Below are positions 22,726 to 31,006 of a DNA stretch of 64,000 nucleotides, one piece after another. The notes beneath the pieces were generated by a model. That model made no database searches and was not told the DNA's origin. It worked only from the letters and a program-made list of their open reading frames with translations. Where the stretch lies: positions 1 through 64,000 of the IMG/VR virus record IMGVR_UViG_3300014501_000001; one strand, 5' to 3'. The translations under genes and the position numbers were made by a program. The DNA is from a virus. Position 1 is the stretch's first letter, and each line of letters opens with the position of its first letter.

Positions 22726-24770
22726 ACGAGTCCCGGCAGCCCGGCGAGCTGCGCGCCGTCGTCCGCGCCCACGATGCCATCCTCGCGCCGTATGCCTGGA
22801 TGCTCGCGGTGGACGCGGTGGCGCTGTTCGCCCGCTACGGCGTGCGCGGCTCCACTGCGCCCATCACGGATGCATGGTGGACCGTGCTGCTCGCCGCTGC
22901 CGCTGCCGGGATCTGGATCCTGCGGGCGCGCAAAGCCCGGCCGTTCCGCTTCATGACCGCCGTCATCTTCCGCCATCCGCTGCCCGCCCCGGCGCGCAAG
23001 CACGGCACCCGCTACGCCGCCTGGTGCTGGGGACTGGGCACGCTGTGGGCGCTCGTGTCGGTCACGTGGTCGCCCGGCTGGCTGATGCAGGCCATCCTCA
23101 TCATCGGCGGCACCTGCCTCGCCGCCCCGCACCTGTACCGCAGCCGCGTCAGCCATTCCGGCCCGCGCATCCTCGGCGGTCACCTGATGGGCGATGACGA
23201 CCCGGAGCCCGCTCACGTCGAGGACATGGAAGTCACCCAGACGGGACCCTATGACAGCCCGGTAGTGGGCGAGACCGTGACACCGGAGCCCGGCACGTAC
23301 GCCGCTCCCGGCTCGTCCGTGCTGCGGCCCGGCGCGAAGCCGAAGGGACGCACCGCGGCCAATGACGCCGCCCGCGAGGCCCTGGCCCGGGTTCTGTCGG
23401 ACTTCGCCGTCGATGCCGAGGTGACCGGCTTCACGCGCGGCCCGACCGTGACCCGCTACCAGATCGAGATCGGCAGCGGCACGAAGGTGGAGGCGGTCCT
23501 GCGGCTGCTGAAGAACATCTGCTACGCCCTCGGAACCGAGTCTGTGCGGATGCTCGCCCCCGTCCCCGGCATGTCCGCGATCGGCGTCGAGGTGCCGAAC
23601 GCGGACCCGGAAGTGGTCTCCCTCGGCGATGTCCTGCGCTCCCCGGCGGCGGCGAAGGACCGGCACCCGCTGACGGTCGCCCTCGGCGTGGACGTGGAAG
23701 GCCGGCCCGTGCTCGCCTGCCTCGCGAAGATGCCCCACGTTTTGATTGCGGGCGCCACTGGCAGCGGAAAAAGTACCTGCGTAAACAGCCTGATCACGTC
23801 GGTGCTGATCCGCGCCACCCCGGACGAGGTGCGGATGCTCCTGATCGACCCCAAGCGCGTCGAGCTGGCCGCCTACCGCGGCATCCCGCACCTGATCACG
23901 CCCATCGTCACAAGCCCGCAGAAAGCCGCCGAGGCCCTCCAGTGGGTCACGGGCGAGATGGAGCGCCGCTACGACGACATGGCCGCGTTCGGAGTCAAGC
24001 ACATCGACGACTTCAACCTCAATGCCGCCGCCGGGAAGCTGATCCGCCACGGCGAGCACTCGGCCGCCCTGCCGTACCCATACCTGCTGGTGGTCGTGGA
24101 CGAGCTGGCCGACCTGATGATGGTCGCCCCCCGCGATGTTGAGGACTCGGTAGTGCGCATCACGCAGCTAGCCCGCGCCGCCGGCATCCACCTCGTGCTG
24201 GCCACGCAGCGGCCCTCGGTAGACGTGGTGACCGGGCTGATCAAGGCCAACATCCCGTCGCGGCTGGCGTTCATGACGGCGAGCCTGACGGACTCCCGCG
24301 TGATCCTGGACATGCCGGGAGCGGAGAAGCTGATCGGCCAGGGTGACGCGCTGTTCGTCCCCATCGGCGCCTCCCGCCCGATCCGCATCCAGGGCGCCTA
24401 CGTGTCCGACCCGGACATCGCCGCCGTGGTCCGCCAGTGCCGCCAGCAGAACGGGCCGCACCTCGCGTCAGGCCCGGAGCCCGCGCCCGTGGTGATCAAC
24501 CCCACGGTAACGATCGCCCCTTCCGATGACGGCGATGACGCGGAACTGATCGTGCAGGCCGCCGAGCTCGTGATCCGCACGCAGTTCGGCTCCACGTCGA
24601 TGCTCCAGCGGAAGCTTCGCCTCGGGTTCGCCCGCGCGGGCCGCGTCATGGACCTGCTCGAAAACCGGGGCATCGTCGGCCCCAGCGAGGGATCGAAGGC
24701 CAGGGACGTCCTGGTCGGACCTGACGGGATGGACGCGGCACTAGCCGCGCTGAGCACGGAGGCAAGCTGA
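22722..24770 (+). CDS. FtsK/SpoIIIE-family DNA translocase, 682 aa
   Basis: N-terminal hydrophobic helices (about 18-70 and 100-135) anchor it. Residues 200-330 are the alpha/beta FtsK module ([18 protein letters not shown]). The motor has Walker [10 protein letters not shown] near 345, LLIDPKRVE, Walker [11 protein letters not shown] near 455 and [13 protein letters not shown]. The C-terminal 70 residues are a gamma winged helix ([21 protein letters not shown]) that in FtsK reads oriented DNA motifs. It is a shortened but complete chromosomal-type FtsK, not the TraB type. It would pump double-stranded DNA across the membrane. The last codons overlap the next gene. Confidence 0.92.
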   Translation: MNESRQPGELRAVVRAHDAILAPYAWMLAVDAVALFARYGVRGSTAPITDAWWTVLLAAAAAGIWILRARKARPFRFMTAVIFRHPLPAPARKHGTRYAAWCWGLGTLWALVSVTWSPGWLMQAILIIGGTCLAAPHLYRSRVSHSGPRILGGHLMGDDDPEPAHVEDMEVTQTGPYDSPVVGETVTPEPGTYAAPGSSVLRPGAKPKGRTAANDAAREALARVLSDFAVDAEVTGFTRGPTVTRYQIEIGSGTKVEAVLRLLKNICYALGTESVRMLAPVPGMSAIGVEVPNADPEVVSLGDVLRSPAAAKDRHPLTVALGVDVEGRPVLACLAKMPHVLIAGATGSGKSTCVNSLITSVLIRATPDEVRMLLIDPKRVELAAYRGIPHLITPIVTSPQKAAEALQWVTGEMERRYDDMAAFGVKHIDDFNLNAAAGKLIRHGEHSAALPYPYLLVVVDELADLMMVAPRDVEDSVVRITQLARAAGIHLVLATQRPSVDVVTGLIKANIPSRLAFMTASLTDSRVILDMPGAEKLIGQGDALFVPIGASRPIRIQGAYVSDPDIAAVVRQCRQQNGPHLASGPEPAPVVINPTVTIAPSDDGDDAELIVQAAELVIRTQFGSTSMLQRKLRLGFARAGRVMDLLENRGIVGPSEGSKARDVLVGPDGMDAALAALSTEAS

Positions 24771-25225
24771 TGGGGATCTTCAAGCGGGGCTTCGGCCGGG
24801 CGTCTAACGCCGCCAAGTCGGCGATCTCGCGCACCGACTGGCACCCCGATGGCAATGGCGTGTTCGAGGGCTACGACCGCACCGCCGACATCGTGGCCGG
24901 CGACGCCTGGAGCATCTGCTTCGCGCGTGACGATAAGCCCGGCTCGCTGATCACTGTCACGTTCTACCCGGTCGAGTATGACGAGAGCCCGGGCGAGTTC
25001 GTGGTTCAGCGCGAGGTCGAGTGGATGGTCTGCGAGAACCCGGCCGACCCCGGCGGCACCGAGGTCTGGTCAGACGCCTTCACGGACGACCCGATGCCGG
25101 AAACGTGGGCATCGGCAGCAGAGGCGGAAGCTGACTGCCGGTCGGCTGCCGAGGATGCGCTCGGCGTTGCCTGGGCGTACGGCACCTGGGACGGCGAGCC
25201 TGAGTGGAACGCGGAGGCAGTCTGA
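24770..25225 (+). CDS. hypothetical protein, 151 aa
   Basis: One-base overlap with the FtsK stop. An acidic, Trp-rich protein with alternating strands (SLITVTFYPVEYDE, EFVVQREVEWMVCEN). Probably a globular partner. No family recognised. Confidence 0.65.
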   Translation: MGIFKRGFGRASNAAKSAISRTDWHPDGNGVFEGYDRTADIVAGDAWSICFARDDKPGSLITVTFYPVEYDESPGEFVVQREVEWMVCENPADPGGTEVWSDAFTDDPMPETWASAAEAEADCRSAAEDALGVAWAYGTWDGEPEWNAEAV

Positions 25226-25338
25226 TGACCACTCCCCCGACCGGACCCACGCCCCCTCGAATTCGCACCCAACGTGCCTATACGCACACCCGTAACACCC
25301 GTATACGCGCCCGCGCGCGAGAAATGAGCCCGTCATGA
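25225..25338 (+). CDS. basic peptide, 37 aa
   Basis: One-base overlap with the previous stop and ATGA overlap with the next gene. Thr/Pro-rich then Arg-rich. Coupling supports translation, but it may only link the neighbours. Confidence 0.4.
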   Translation: MTTPPTGPTPPRIRTQRAYTHTRNTRIRARAREMSPS

Positions 25339-25718
25339 CCCGGATACTCGCCATGCTGGTGCCGGCGGTTGCCATAGCGGCGCTGCCCTGGCGCTTCGCC
25401 CTGCTGATCGCCGGCGGCATCGCCCTGCTTGCCGCCCTCGTCGCGGTGGGATCCAGTACGCGCCGGACCGGCGCGGTGATCGTGGCAGCCCTGGCGGTCG
25501 CGGCGCTCACCGCCGGGCGGGACGCCTTCGACGCCAGCCACATCGGCGCTCCCATCCACGCCTGGACCGCCAGCTACCACTGCCCGGCCAAGAGGCAGAC
25601 GCTCTCCACCAACGACTGGGTGAAAGCCCCGAACCCGAACGTCCAGTACTACTACAACGGCTGGCAGGACCTGATCGGCTGCCAGGAGAGCATCCAGCTA
25701 GGTATCGGCTCCCGCTAA
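25335..25718 (+). CDS. membrane protein with extracytoplasmic Cys domain, 127 aa
   Basis: Two or three N-terminal hydrophobic helices within residues 3-60. The C-terminal 60 residues hold two Cys (CPAKR and GCQES) and aromatic residues, likely outside the cell with a disulphide. Confidence 0.6.
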   Translation: MTRILAMLVPAVAIAALPWRFALLIAGGIALLAALVAVGSSTRRTGAVIVAALAVAALTAGRDAFDASHIGAPIHAWTASYHCPAKRQTLSTNDWVKAPNPNVQYYYNGWQDLIGCQESIQLGIGSR

Positions 25719-25742
25719 GCGGGTAGCGCGGCACGGACGGAA

Positions 25743-26957
25743 ATGCAGCGATTGATCAAGCTACGCACGGAGGATGACCAGATGACCGCAATCCCGTGGG
25801 AAGCGCCCGCCGCGCTCGGCGCAGGCGCGGTCCTGCTGCTGTCGCTGCCCCGTGCTGTCCGCTCGCTGCGCCCCGGTCGCCGGCAGCGCAAGGCCAGCGA
25901 CTGGACCCGGCCGCAGCGGTTTCTGGCTGGCGTCCTGATCGTGCTCGGCGTCGGGATCACGATCCCGGCCTTCACTGAGATCTACCTTACGGTCACGCAC
26001 CTGATCCGCCCGGCGTTCGGCGCCTGGTCGTGGACGGTCCCGGTGTCCGGGGAGATTGCGTTCACTTACCTGTTCCTCAATGGCGTGCTGCTGGCGATGC
26101 GCCGGGCACCCGCCGGGGCGCTGCGCAGCATGCTCATCGCCGTGATCATCGCCGGCTCGGTGATCCTCAACATCTGGGCTTACCTCGGCTCGGTGCCCGC
26201 CATCACGGGTCACCTGATCGTCGTCGCCGCGTTCTTCGGCGTGCTGCTGGCCGGCAAGGAAACGGTGATGACCCTGCGCGGCGGCAAGGTCCGCGCGGAC
26301 CGGATCACCGCGTCCGCGTGGATCGCTCACCCGCTGCACTCGGCGCGGCTGTGGCGGTGGATGGCGACCTGGGGCGAGCCGTCCCGCGCCGTGGCGCACG
26401 CCCGGTACATGCGGCTGCTGTTCGCCATCACGATCGCGCAGGCAGACGACCGGATCGGCAGCCAGCGGCGGCGCTGGCGCCGCAATCTTCCGGAGATCCT
26501 GCGCTACCAGATAGCCATGGGGGAACTGCCGGATCCGCCGAGGTACGGCGACTGGCAGGAGGCACTGGCGGGACACGTCACGGCGCAGCTTGAGAGGCTC
26601 CCTGCGGCGCAGTCCGGTGACACCGATGAGCGCAGCGGCGGTGACACGGAAAGTGGCAGCGGTGGTGACAGCGATCGGCGCAGGCAGGATGACAGCGAGC
26701 GTGGCACGCGCCGGCGCAATGACAGTGACACCGCGCGTGACAGCTGGCCCGAGACCAAGGACGTGGACCCGGCGGTCATGCGCCGCATGATCCGCACGGC
26801 CATCGGCCGCTACGAGCGGGAACACGAGGGTGCCCGCGTGCCCGACGCGAAGCTAGAGGAACTCATCCAGGTCCGCATGAGCCGGGTGACGGCCAAGAAG
26901 CTGCTGACCGCCGCGTATGGCGCCGAGGGCGCTAGGCAGCGCGCCGGGGCAAGGTAG
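25743..26957 (+). CDS. DUF2637-like (SpdB-type) membrane protein, 404 aa
   Basis: Residues 15-175 contain about five hydrophobic helices with the block AFGAWSWTVPVSGEIAFTYL and LRSMLIAVIIAGSVILNIW typical of DUF2637. The C-terminal half is cytoplasmic and charged, with an Asp/Ser/Gly-rich low-complexity stretch (residues 285-335) and a final helical domain. In plasmids and integrative elements of actinomycetes such proteins help the element spread through mycelium with a TraB/FtsK translocase. It closes the transfer-like operon. Confidence 0.75.
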   Translation: MQRLIKLRTEDDQMTAIPWEAPAALGAGAVLLLSLPRAVRSLRPGRRQRKASDWTRPQRFLAGVLIVLGVGITIPAFTEIYLTVTHLIRPAFGAWSWTVPVSGEIAFTYLFLNGVLLAMRRAPAGALRSMLIAVIIAGSVILNIWAYLGSVPAITGHLIVVAAFFGVLLAGKETVMTLRGGKVRADRITASAWIAHPLHSARLWRWMATWGEPSRAVAHARYMRLLFAITIAQADDRIGSQRRRWRRNLPEILRYQIAMGELPDPPRYGDWQEALAGHVTAQLERLPAAQSGDTDERSGGDTESGSGGDSDRRRQDDSERGTRRRNDSDTARDSWPETKDVDPAVMRRMIRTAIGRYEREHEGARVPDAKLEELIQVRMSRVTAKKLLTAAYGAEGARQRAGAR

Positions 26958-27015
26958 TGCCCGTTCCTCTGCCGGGATACCCGGGCACTCACTGATTGCG
27001 GGAGGATGAACGACC

Positions 27016-27537
27016 ATGGCCCTCTATGACATCGCGGTAGGAGACGGGCAGCAGCTGGAGCGAGGCGCCATCCTGCTGACGATCCTCGGCAATCCGACCG
27101 TCAAGCGGTTCCGTGACGCCTGGACGGAGAAGGGCAGCGACGGAGAGCCGGTGATCGCGATCTACACCCGGCAGGGCGGCGGCTACCGCGAGTGCTACTG
27201 CGACACCGTGGACATGCTGGCTTCCAGCACGCATAACCCGGAGGGCTGCAACGCCGCGTGCAATACTGCTCTCGCCGCGCATCCGCTGTACCTGCGGGAT
27301 GCTGACGACGACTTTGACCGGACTTACGCCACGTTCTACTTCCGCGTGCCGCCTGAGTACCGTGATGCTCTCGCTGCCAGCGCGGTTGACCCGGTGAACA
27401 TGTCCGAGGTCTGGCAGCAGGAGATCGACCGCATCGGCAGCGGCGAGATGAGGCCGGCCGAGGTCGCGCTAGGTGATCAGCTAGGCGCGTTCCTGTCCGA
27501 CCCGGCGCCAGACGGCCCGAGGATCATGGAGGTTTAA
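27016..27537 (+). CDS. hypothetical protein, 173 aa
   Basis: Preceded by GGGAGG. The central part is Cys-rich (REC-YC-D and CNAAC, about residues 57-85). The rest is a mixed alpha/beta protein with aromatic strands (YATFYFRVPPEY). No family recognised. Confidence 0.65.
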   Translation: MALYDIAVGDGQQLERGAILLTILGNPTVKRFRDAWTEKGSDGEPVIAIYTRQGGGYRECYCDTVDMLASSTHNPEGCNAACNTALAAHPLYLRDADDDFDRTYATFYFRVPPEYRDALAASAVDPVNMSEVWQQEIDRIGSGEMRPAEVALGDQLGAFLSDPAPDGPRIMEV

Positions 27538-27614
27538 CCCTCCGCGCTTGGCTAGTCGCTCTCCGTGTTGCACACTAGGGCCATCCAATCCCGCGAGGTC
27601 TCAGGGGTGACGGC

Positions 27615-28622
27615 ATGGCGGATCGCGGAAACTACTGGCAGACCTCGTTTCAGGCCAGTGATAGCTTCCGCGAACGGCAGCGGATAAACGGGCACCAGCC
27701 CGCGAGGACCGTGCCGGTGCAGGCTGATGAGGCGGGCCCGCATCGCTGCGAGCGGCGGGAATGGTGCGCCTCCGGTGAGCGCACCGAGCGCGAGGACGGC
27801 AGCCACGGCAGGATGCCCGCGCTGACGCCGCAGCCGTTCTGTGATGCGGACGAGTCGATCATCTACGCCTGCCTGGAGGAACTCGCCGGCCTGCACTCCC
27901 GTCTCGCCGCCGCCATGCTGTCCGGAGTGACCGGCGAAGTCCTGATCCGGCTCCCGTTCGGCCCCTCTGTGCCGCTCCGGGTGGACATTGACGAGCTGCA
28001 GCGGTTGCTAGTCGAGACGGCCCTGTCGTGGCATGAGCGCGTCGCCACGTCCGACCGGCTGTCGGTGATTGACACGCAGGCCACGCATAAGCAGGCGCTC
28101 GGCGCGCGGTCCGGAAAGATGCTGGCGCACTCATCCGACGTGCTGAAAGAGCATCTGGGCACGCTGCTGTACCTAGCTCCCGGCGTGATGACCCGCATTC
28201 CGTCGCCGCTGATGGCCGCGATCACGCCAGACGCGCCTGTAGTCGGCCAGGGCGCCGGCGGCACCGTGCTGGTGATGCTGTCGGGCGCCGACGCGGGCAA
28301 CGAGATCATGCGGCTGGAGTACGCCGGGCGAGCCACGCTGCTGGAGACCGACCCGGCACCGGAGAAGCTTCTAGGCGTCCAGTGCCGCTCGTGCGAGCGC
28401 CGGTCACTGCGCCGGGCAGCGCGGCCCCAGCACGACGGCGACCCCGTGTACGCCTCGGAGTGCGCCGACTGCGGGCATCTCATGACTCCGCTTGAGTACA
28501 AGCAGTGGACCGCGATGAACGCCCGTTACTGGCGGCTGCGCGTGACCCCGGCTCAACTCGCGGCCAAGGCTTCTATCAGCGAGGATGCCGCCGCGCGGCT
28601 CATGGCCGCAGTCGTTGCGTAA
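27615..28622 (+). CDS. hypothetical protein with C-terminal zinc ribbon, 335 aa
   Basis: Residues 80-240 are alpha/beta with a long helix. CRSCERRSLRR and CADCGHLM (residues about 255 and 288) form a zinc ribbon. The end (LRVTPAQLAAKASISEDAAARL) reads as an HTH. A zinc ribbon followed by HTH suggests DNA binding, as in phage helicase loaders or regulators, but I cannot place it. Confidence 0.6.
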   Translation: MADRGNYWQTSFQASDSFRERQRINGHQPARTVPVQADEAGPHRCERREWCASGERTEREDGSHGRMPALTPQPFCDADESIIYACLEELAGLHSRLAAAMLSGVTGEVLIRLPFGPSVPLRVDIDELQRLLVETALSWHERVATSDRLSVIDTQATHKQALGARSGKMLAHSSDVLKEHLGTLLYLAPGVMTRIPSPLMAAITPDAPVVGQGAGGTVLVMLSGADAGNEIMRLEYAGRATLLETDPAPEKLLGVQCRSCERRSLRRAARPQHDGDPVYASECADCGHLMTPLEYKQWTAMNARYWRLRVTPAQLAAKASISEDAAARLMAAVVA

Positions 28623-28645
28623 CCCGCTCCTGCGATAGAATATGT

Positions 28646-28672
28646 CCCGCGGCCTGCGTCAACAGGCCCGGG
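28646..28672 (+). promoter_or_regulatory. leader hairpin with CGUCAA loop
   Basis: CCCG, a bulged C, GGCCTG, loop CGTCAA, CAGGCC, CGGG. It sits 39 bases before the ATG at 28712, after a TAGAAT box (28636-28641) that could be the -10. Same loop and same bulge as the transposase leader hairpin. Confidence 0.6.
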
Positions 28673-28711
28673 ACGTCGGCCACTGCTAAACCCTTTGCGA
28701 GGAGCAGCGAC

Positions 28712-29278
28712 ATGGGACAGGTTACCGTCCGGCCGGATGGGCTCATAACGTCCGCGCAAGCGGCCGAACTCTGCGGCGTCAGCGTCAAGACGATCTATGC
28801 CTGGGCGCACAGCGGACTCCTGCCGGTGAAGCGCTCCAGTCAGCGCAGGATCCTGCTCAACCTGCTTGACGTGCTGCGAGCGGATAACGCGACCCGGAAG
28901 GCTGCCCGGCGTACAGCCGTTACCTATCCGGCGTGGGAAATCGACGGCGAACCGGATACGGACTACGCGGCAATCCTCCGCGCCTGCCGTGACGGTGCAG
29001 CTAGCACTCCCGTCCTACGGCAGTCGGTGGTTTACTACCTGCGGTTCGCGGATCGCATCAAGATAGGAACCTCAACCCGTTATCTTGCTCGCATGCGCGA
29101 GTTGCCTAAGGATGAGCTTCTAGTGACCGAACCCGGTGGTGACGATCTGGAGCGAGCGCGCCACCGCCAGTTCGCCGCATTGAGGATCCGGGGGGAATGG
29201 TTCCGCGCGGAAGCGCCGCTGCTGGCTCACATCGTCAGACTGCGCGCCGACCTTGCCCCGGCTATACCTGACATGTAA
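28712..29278 (+). CDS. HTH plus T5orf172/GIY-YIG-like nuclease domain protein, 188 aa
   Basis: Residues 10-60 are a MerR/excisionase-type HTH: SAQAAELCGVSVKTIYAWAHSG followed by LLNLLDVLR. Residues 108-180 fit the T5orf172 (Mug113) family: VVYYLRFADRIKIGTS, RMRELPKDEL, then ARHRQFAALRIRGEWF. That family is related to GIY-YIG nucleases, which cut DNA. Start at 28712 after GCGAGGAGC. It may be a mobile nuclease or a regulator. Confidence 0.75.
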   Translation: MGQVTVRPDGLITSAQAAELCGVSVKTIYAWAHSGLLPVKRSSQRRILLNLLDVLRADNATRKAARRTAVTYPAWEIDGEPDTDYAAILRACRDGAASTPVLRQSVVYYLRFADRIKIGTSTRYLARMRELPKDELLVTEPGGDDLERARHRQFAALRIRGEWFRAEAPLLAHIVRLRADLAPAIPDM

Positions 29279-29296
29279 GGTCAGTTCCGGACCACC

Positions 29297-29326
29297 ATGC
29301 CCGCCGCCAGCAAGTGCGGCGGGCAT
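29297..29326 (+). terminator. hairpin terminator after the 28712 gene
   Basis: ATGCCCGCCG (29297-29306) pairs perfectly with CGGCGGGCAT (29317-29326), 18 bases after the stop. No T run. Confidence 0.65.
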
Positions 29327-29351
29327 TCGCGCGCCCTGGGGGTGATTTGCC

Positions 29352-29594
29352 CTGGACGAGACCGAGCAGATCAGCCCGAGGCCCGGAGACGGGCGCATCA
29401 GCCGCGCTGATGCCGCGCACCTCGCGCGTGTCGAGCCCGACACGATCTCAGCGTGGATCAACCGCGGTCACCTGACCGACGTCCGCCGCGAGGGCAGGCG
29501 CGTCTGGCTCATGCCGGCCGAGGTCATCGAGACCGAGCACCGCGTGCACGCCGCCGAGCGGGAGCGCATGCGCCGCGTGCTGTCGGCCGCGTGA
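29352..29594 (+). CDS. excisionase-like HTH protein, about 80 aa, start codon unclear
   Basis: The frame is open from 29346 and shows an Xis/MerR-type HTH: ISRADAAHLARVEPDTISAW, INRGHLTDVRR, then VWLMPAEVIETE. No ATG, GTG or TTG lies ahead of the HTH; CTG at 29352 with GGGGG nine bases upstream is the best start. Its stop overlaps the next GTG (GTGA). An Xis helps integrase excise the element, and the integrase gene is 0.5 kb away. Confidence 0.6.
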   Translation: MDETEQISPRPGDGRISRADAAHLARVEPDTISAWINRGHLTDVRREGRRVWLMPAEVIETEHRVHAAERERMRRVLSAA

Positions 29595-29767
29595 GCGACC
29601 AGCCGCCCGCCGGGCCTGCGGACCCGATCACGCCCATACGTGAGGGCCTGATCGGCCTGCACGAGCTTTACCGCAGACTCCGGGAGGCCGGCTGGCCGGT
29701 CCTGGCCGCGTGCTGTTACCTGGCGGCGTTCTCGAAGATCAATAGCGAGGATCCGCCCAGCACCTAG
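29591..29767 (+). CDS. small protein, 58 aa
   Basis: GTG start coupled to the Xis-like stop. Helical, with PVLAACCYLAAF near the end, weakly hydrophobic. Converges on the minus-strand gene at 29764 with a 4-base overlap. Confidence 0.5.
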   Translation: MSDQPPAGPADPITPIREGLIGLHELYRRLREAGWPVLAACCYLAAFSKINSEDPPST

Positions 29768-30078
29768 CGCCTCTGCCGTGCCTGGTTCCGCGCGACCGCA
29801 CCGCGCCGCCACTTGCAGTAGACCCCGAACGTCGCGCATACCCCCATCCCGGCGATGAACTGGCAGCAGATCCAGAGCGCTCCCCAGTAGGTAGCGTGCT
29901 CACGAGGGGCCAGGACCGCTGCCAGCCCGAGCACGAACGCGGCGAGGACAAGAGCGCACGTCACGTTGACGGCGGGGCTGGCGGAGAACGTGCGGCCGGT
30001 CGTGCGCTGTGGTGGTGCCATCCCGGCGCGCAGCTCGCCCATGAGCCGGTCGTACTCGGCCTTGCTGGTGCTCTCCAT
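29764..30078 (-). CDS. membrane protein with two TM helices, 104 aa
   Basis: From the ATG at 30078, one base after the integrase stop. Two hydrophobic helices (about 38-55 and 65-88) and a basic C-terminal tail. It looks like a DUF-type phage membrane protein; role unknown. Confidence 0.6.
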   Translation of the reverse strand: MESTSKAEYDRLMGELRAGMAPPQRTTGRTFSASPAVNVTCALVLAAFVLGLAAVLAPREHATYWGALWICCQFIAGMGVCATFGVYCKWRRGAVARNQARQRR

Positions 30079-30079
30079 G

Positions 30080-31006
30080 TCAGTGCCTCCTGGCGGGGTC
30101 ACGATCGGCCTGCCACGCCGCCAGCGCATCGGTTCCCACCCTGGCGTAGATCAGCAGGCTCTTGACGTTCCTGTGGCCGCTCAGCGCCATCATCATCGCG
30201 GTCGACGCTCCCGCCTCCGCAGCGTCGGTAAGCGCCCGGTGGCGGATCTGGTGCAGCGTGTACGGGCCGCCGGGGAAGTCCCGGGTTGCCTTCATGAACG
30301 TGTCCTGCGCCTGCCTCGCTGACAGCCTTCCCCGGCCGTCAGGCGCAACGTCAGCGCGCGGCGTGCCTGCCGGTGCCTTCCGTGACGTGACGAACAGCGG
30401 GCCGCTCTTGCGCCCTTTCAGCAGCCGGGGAAGCGCCGACGCCGTGCCCGACTGCCACACGATCGCGGTAACGTCCGAGCCCTTCCTGACTACCCGTGCA
30501 CGGTGGTGCGGCAGGTCCAGGTCGGCGACGTCGAGCCGCAGCAGCTCCGATTCCCTCGCGGCGGTCTCCAGCATCATCCGCCAGAGCGCGCGCTCCCGCA
30601 GCGGGATCTTCTGGTCCGCCAGCAGCGCCTCGAGCACGTCCGCCGGGATTGCCCGGTCACGGTCCTCTGCTACCTTGCGCGGCGGGATGCCCCGTGCAAC
30701 CTCCGGGCCGGCCCATCCTTCCTGCCCGAAGTATGACCATGCGGACCGCAGGCATACGCGGGCCAGATTCCACGTCCTGGGAGCGCGATCCCCGGACGTG
30801 GCCTTCATCCACGCCGCGAGGTCGGCGGCGGTGACGGCCTGCACGTCCCTTTCCTCGCCGATGCCCTTTGCCATGCGCCCCAGGATCGAGCCGTACTGCT
30901 TCCTGGTTCCCGCGCTCTCGGGGTGGTCCAGGGTGGCCAGGTAGCAGGCCACGGCGTCCCAGAGCGGCATGCTGGTGCTGGGGACGGCATGCAGGGCGCG
31001 GGTCAT
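30080..31006 (-). CDS. int: tyrosine-family site-specific integrase, 308 aa
   Basis: N-terminal SAM-like core-binding domain (residues 15-95: TRKQYGSILGRMAKGIG). The catalytic domain has Arg151 (ARESELLRL), a Lys near 175, His252 and Arg255 in LHQIRHRALTD, His278 in SGHRN and the nucleophile Tyr287 in LLIYARVG. It would join attP and attB and, with an Xis, excise the element. The start overlaps the stop of the upstream ATPase gene. No arm-binding domain is obvious, so it is short for a lambda-type enzyme. Confidence 0.9.
   Translation of the reverse strand: MTRALHAVPSTSMPLWDAVACYLATLDHPESAGTRKQYGSILGRMAKGIGEERDVQAVTAADLAAWMKATSGDRAPRTWNLARVCLRSAWSYFGQEGWAGPEVARGIPPRKVAEDRDRAIPADVLEALLADQKIPLRERALWRMMLETAARESELLRLDVADLDLPHHRARVVRKGSDVTAIVWQSGTASALPRLLKGRKSGPLFVTSRKAPAGTPRADVAPDGRGRLSARQAQDTFMKATRDFPGGPYTLHQIRHRALTDAAEAGASTAMMMALSGHRNVKSLLIYARVGTDALAAWQADRDPARRH

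Noticed and set aside
26590-26790. Direct repeats of GTGACAG-like units as a CRISPR or iteron array
   Set aside because: They code for a low-complexity Asp/Ser/Gly linker in frame and have no spacers; explained by the protein.
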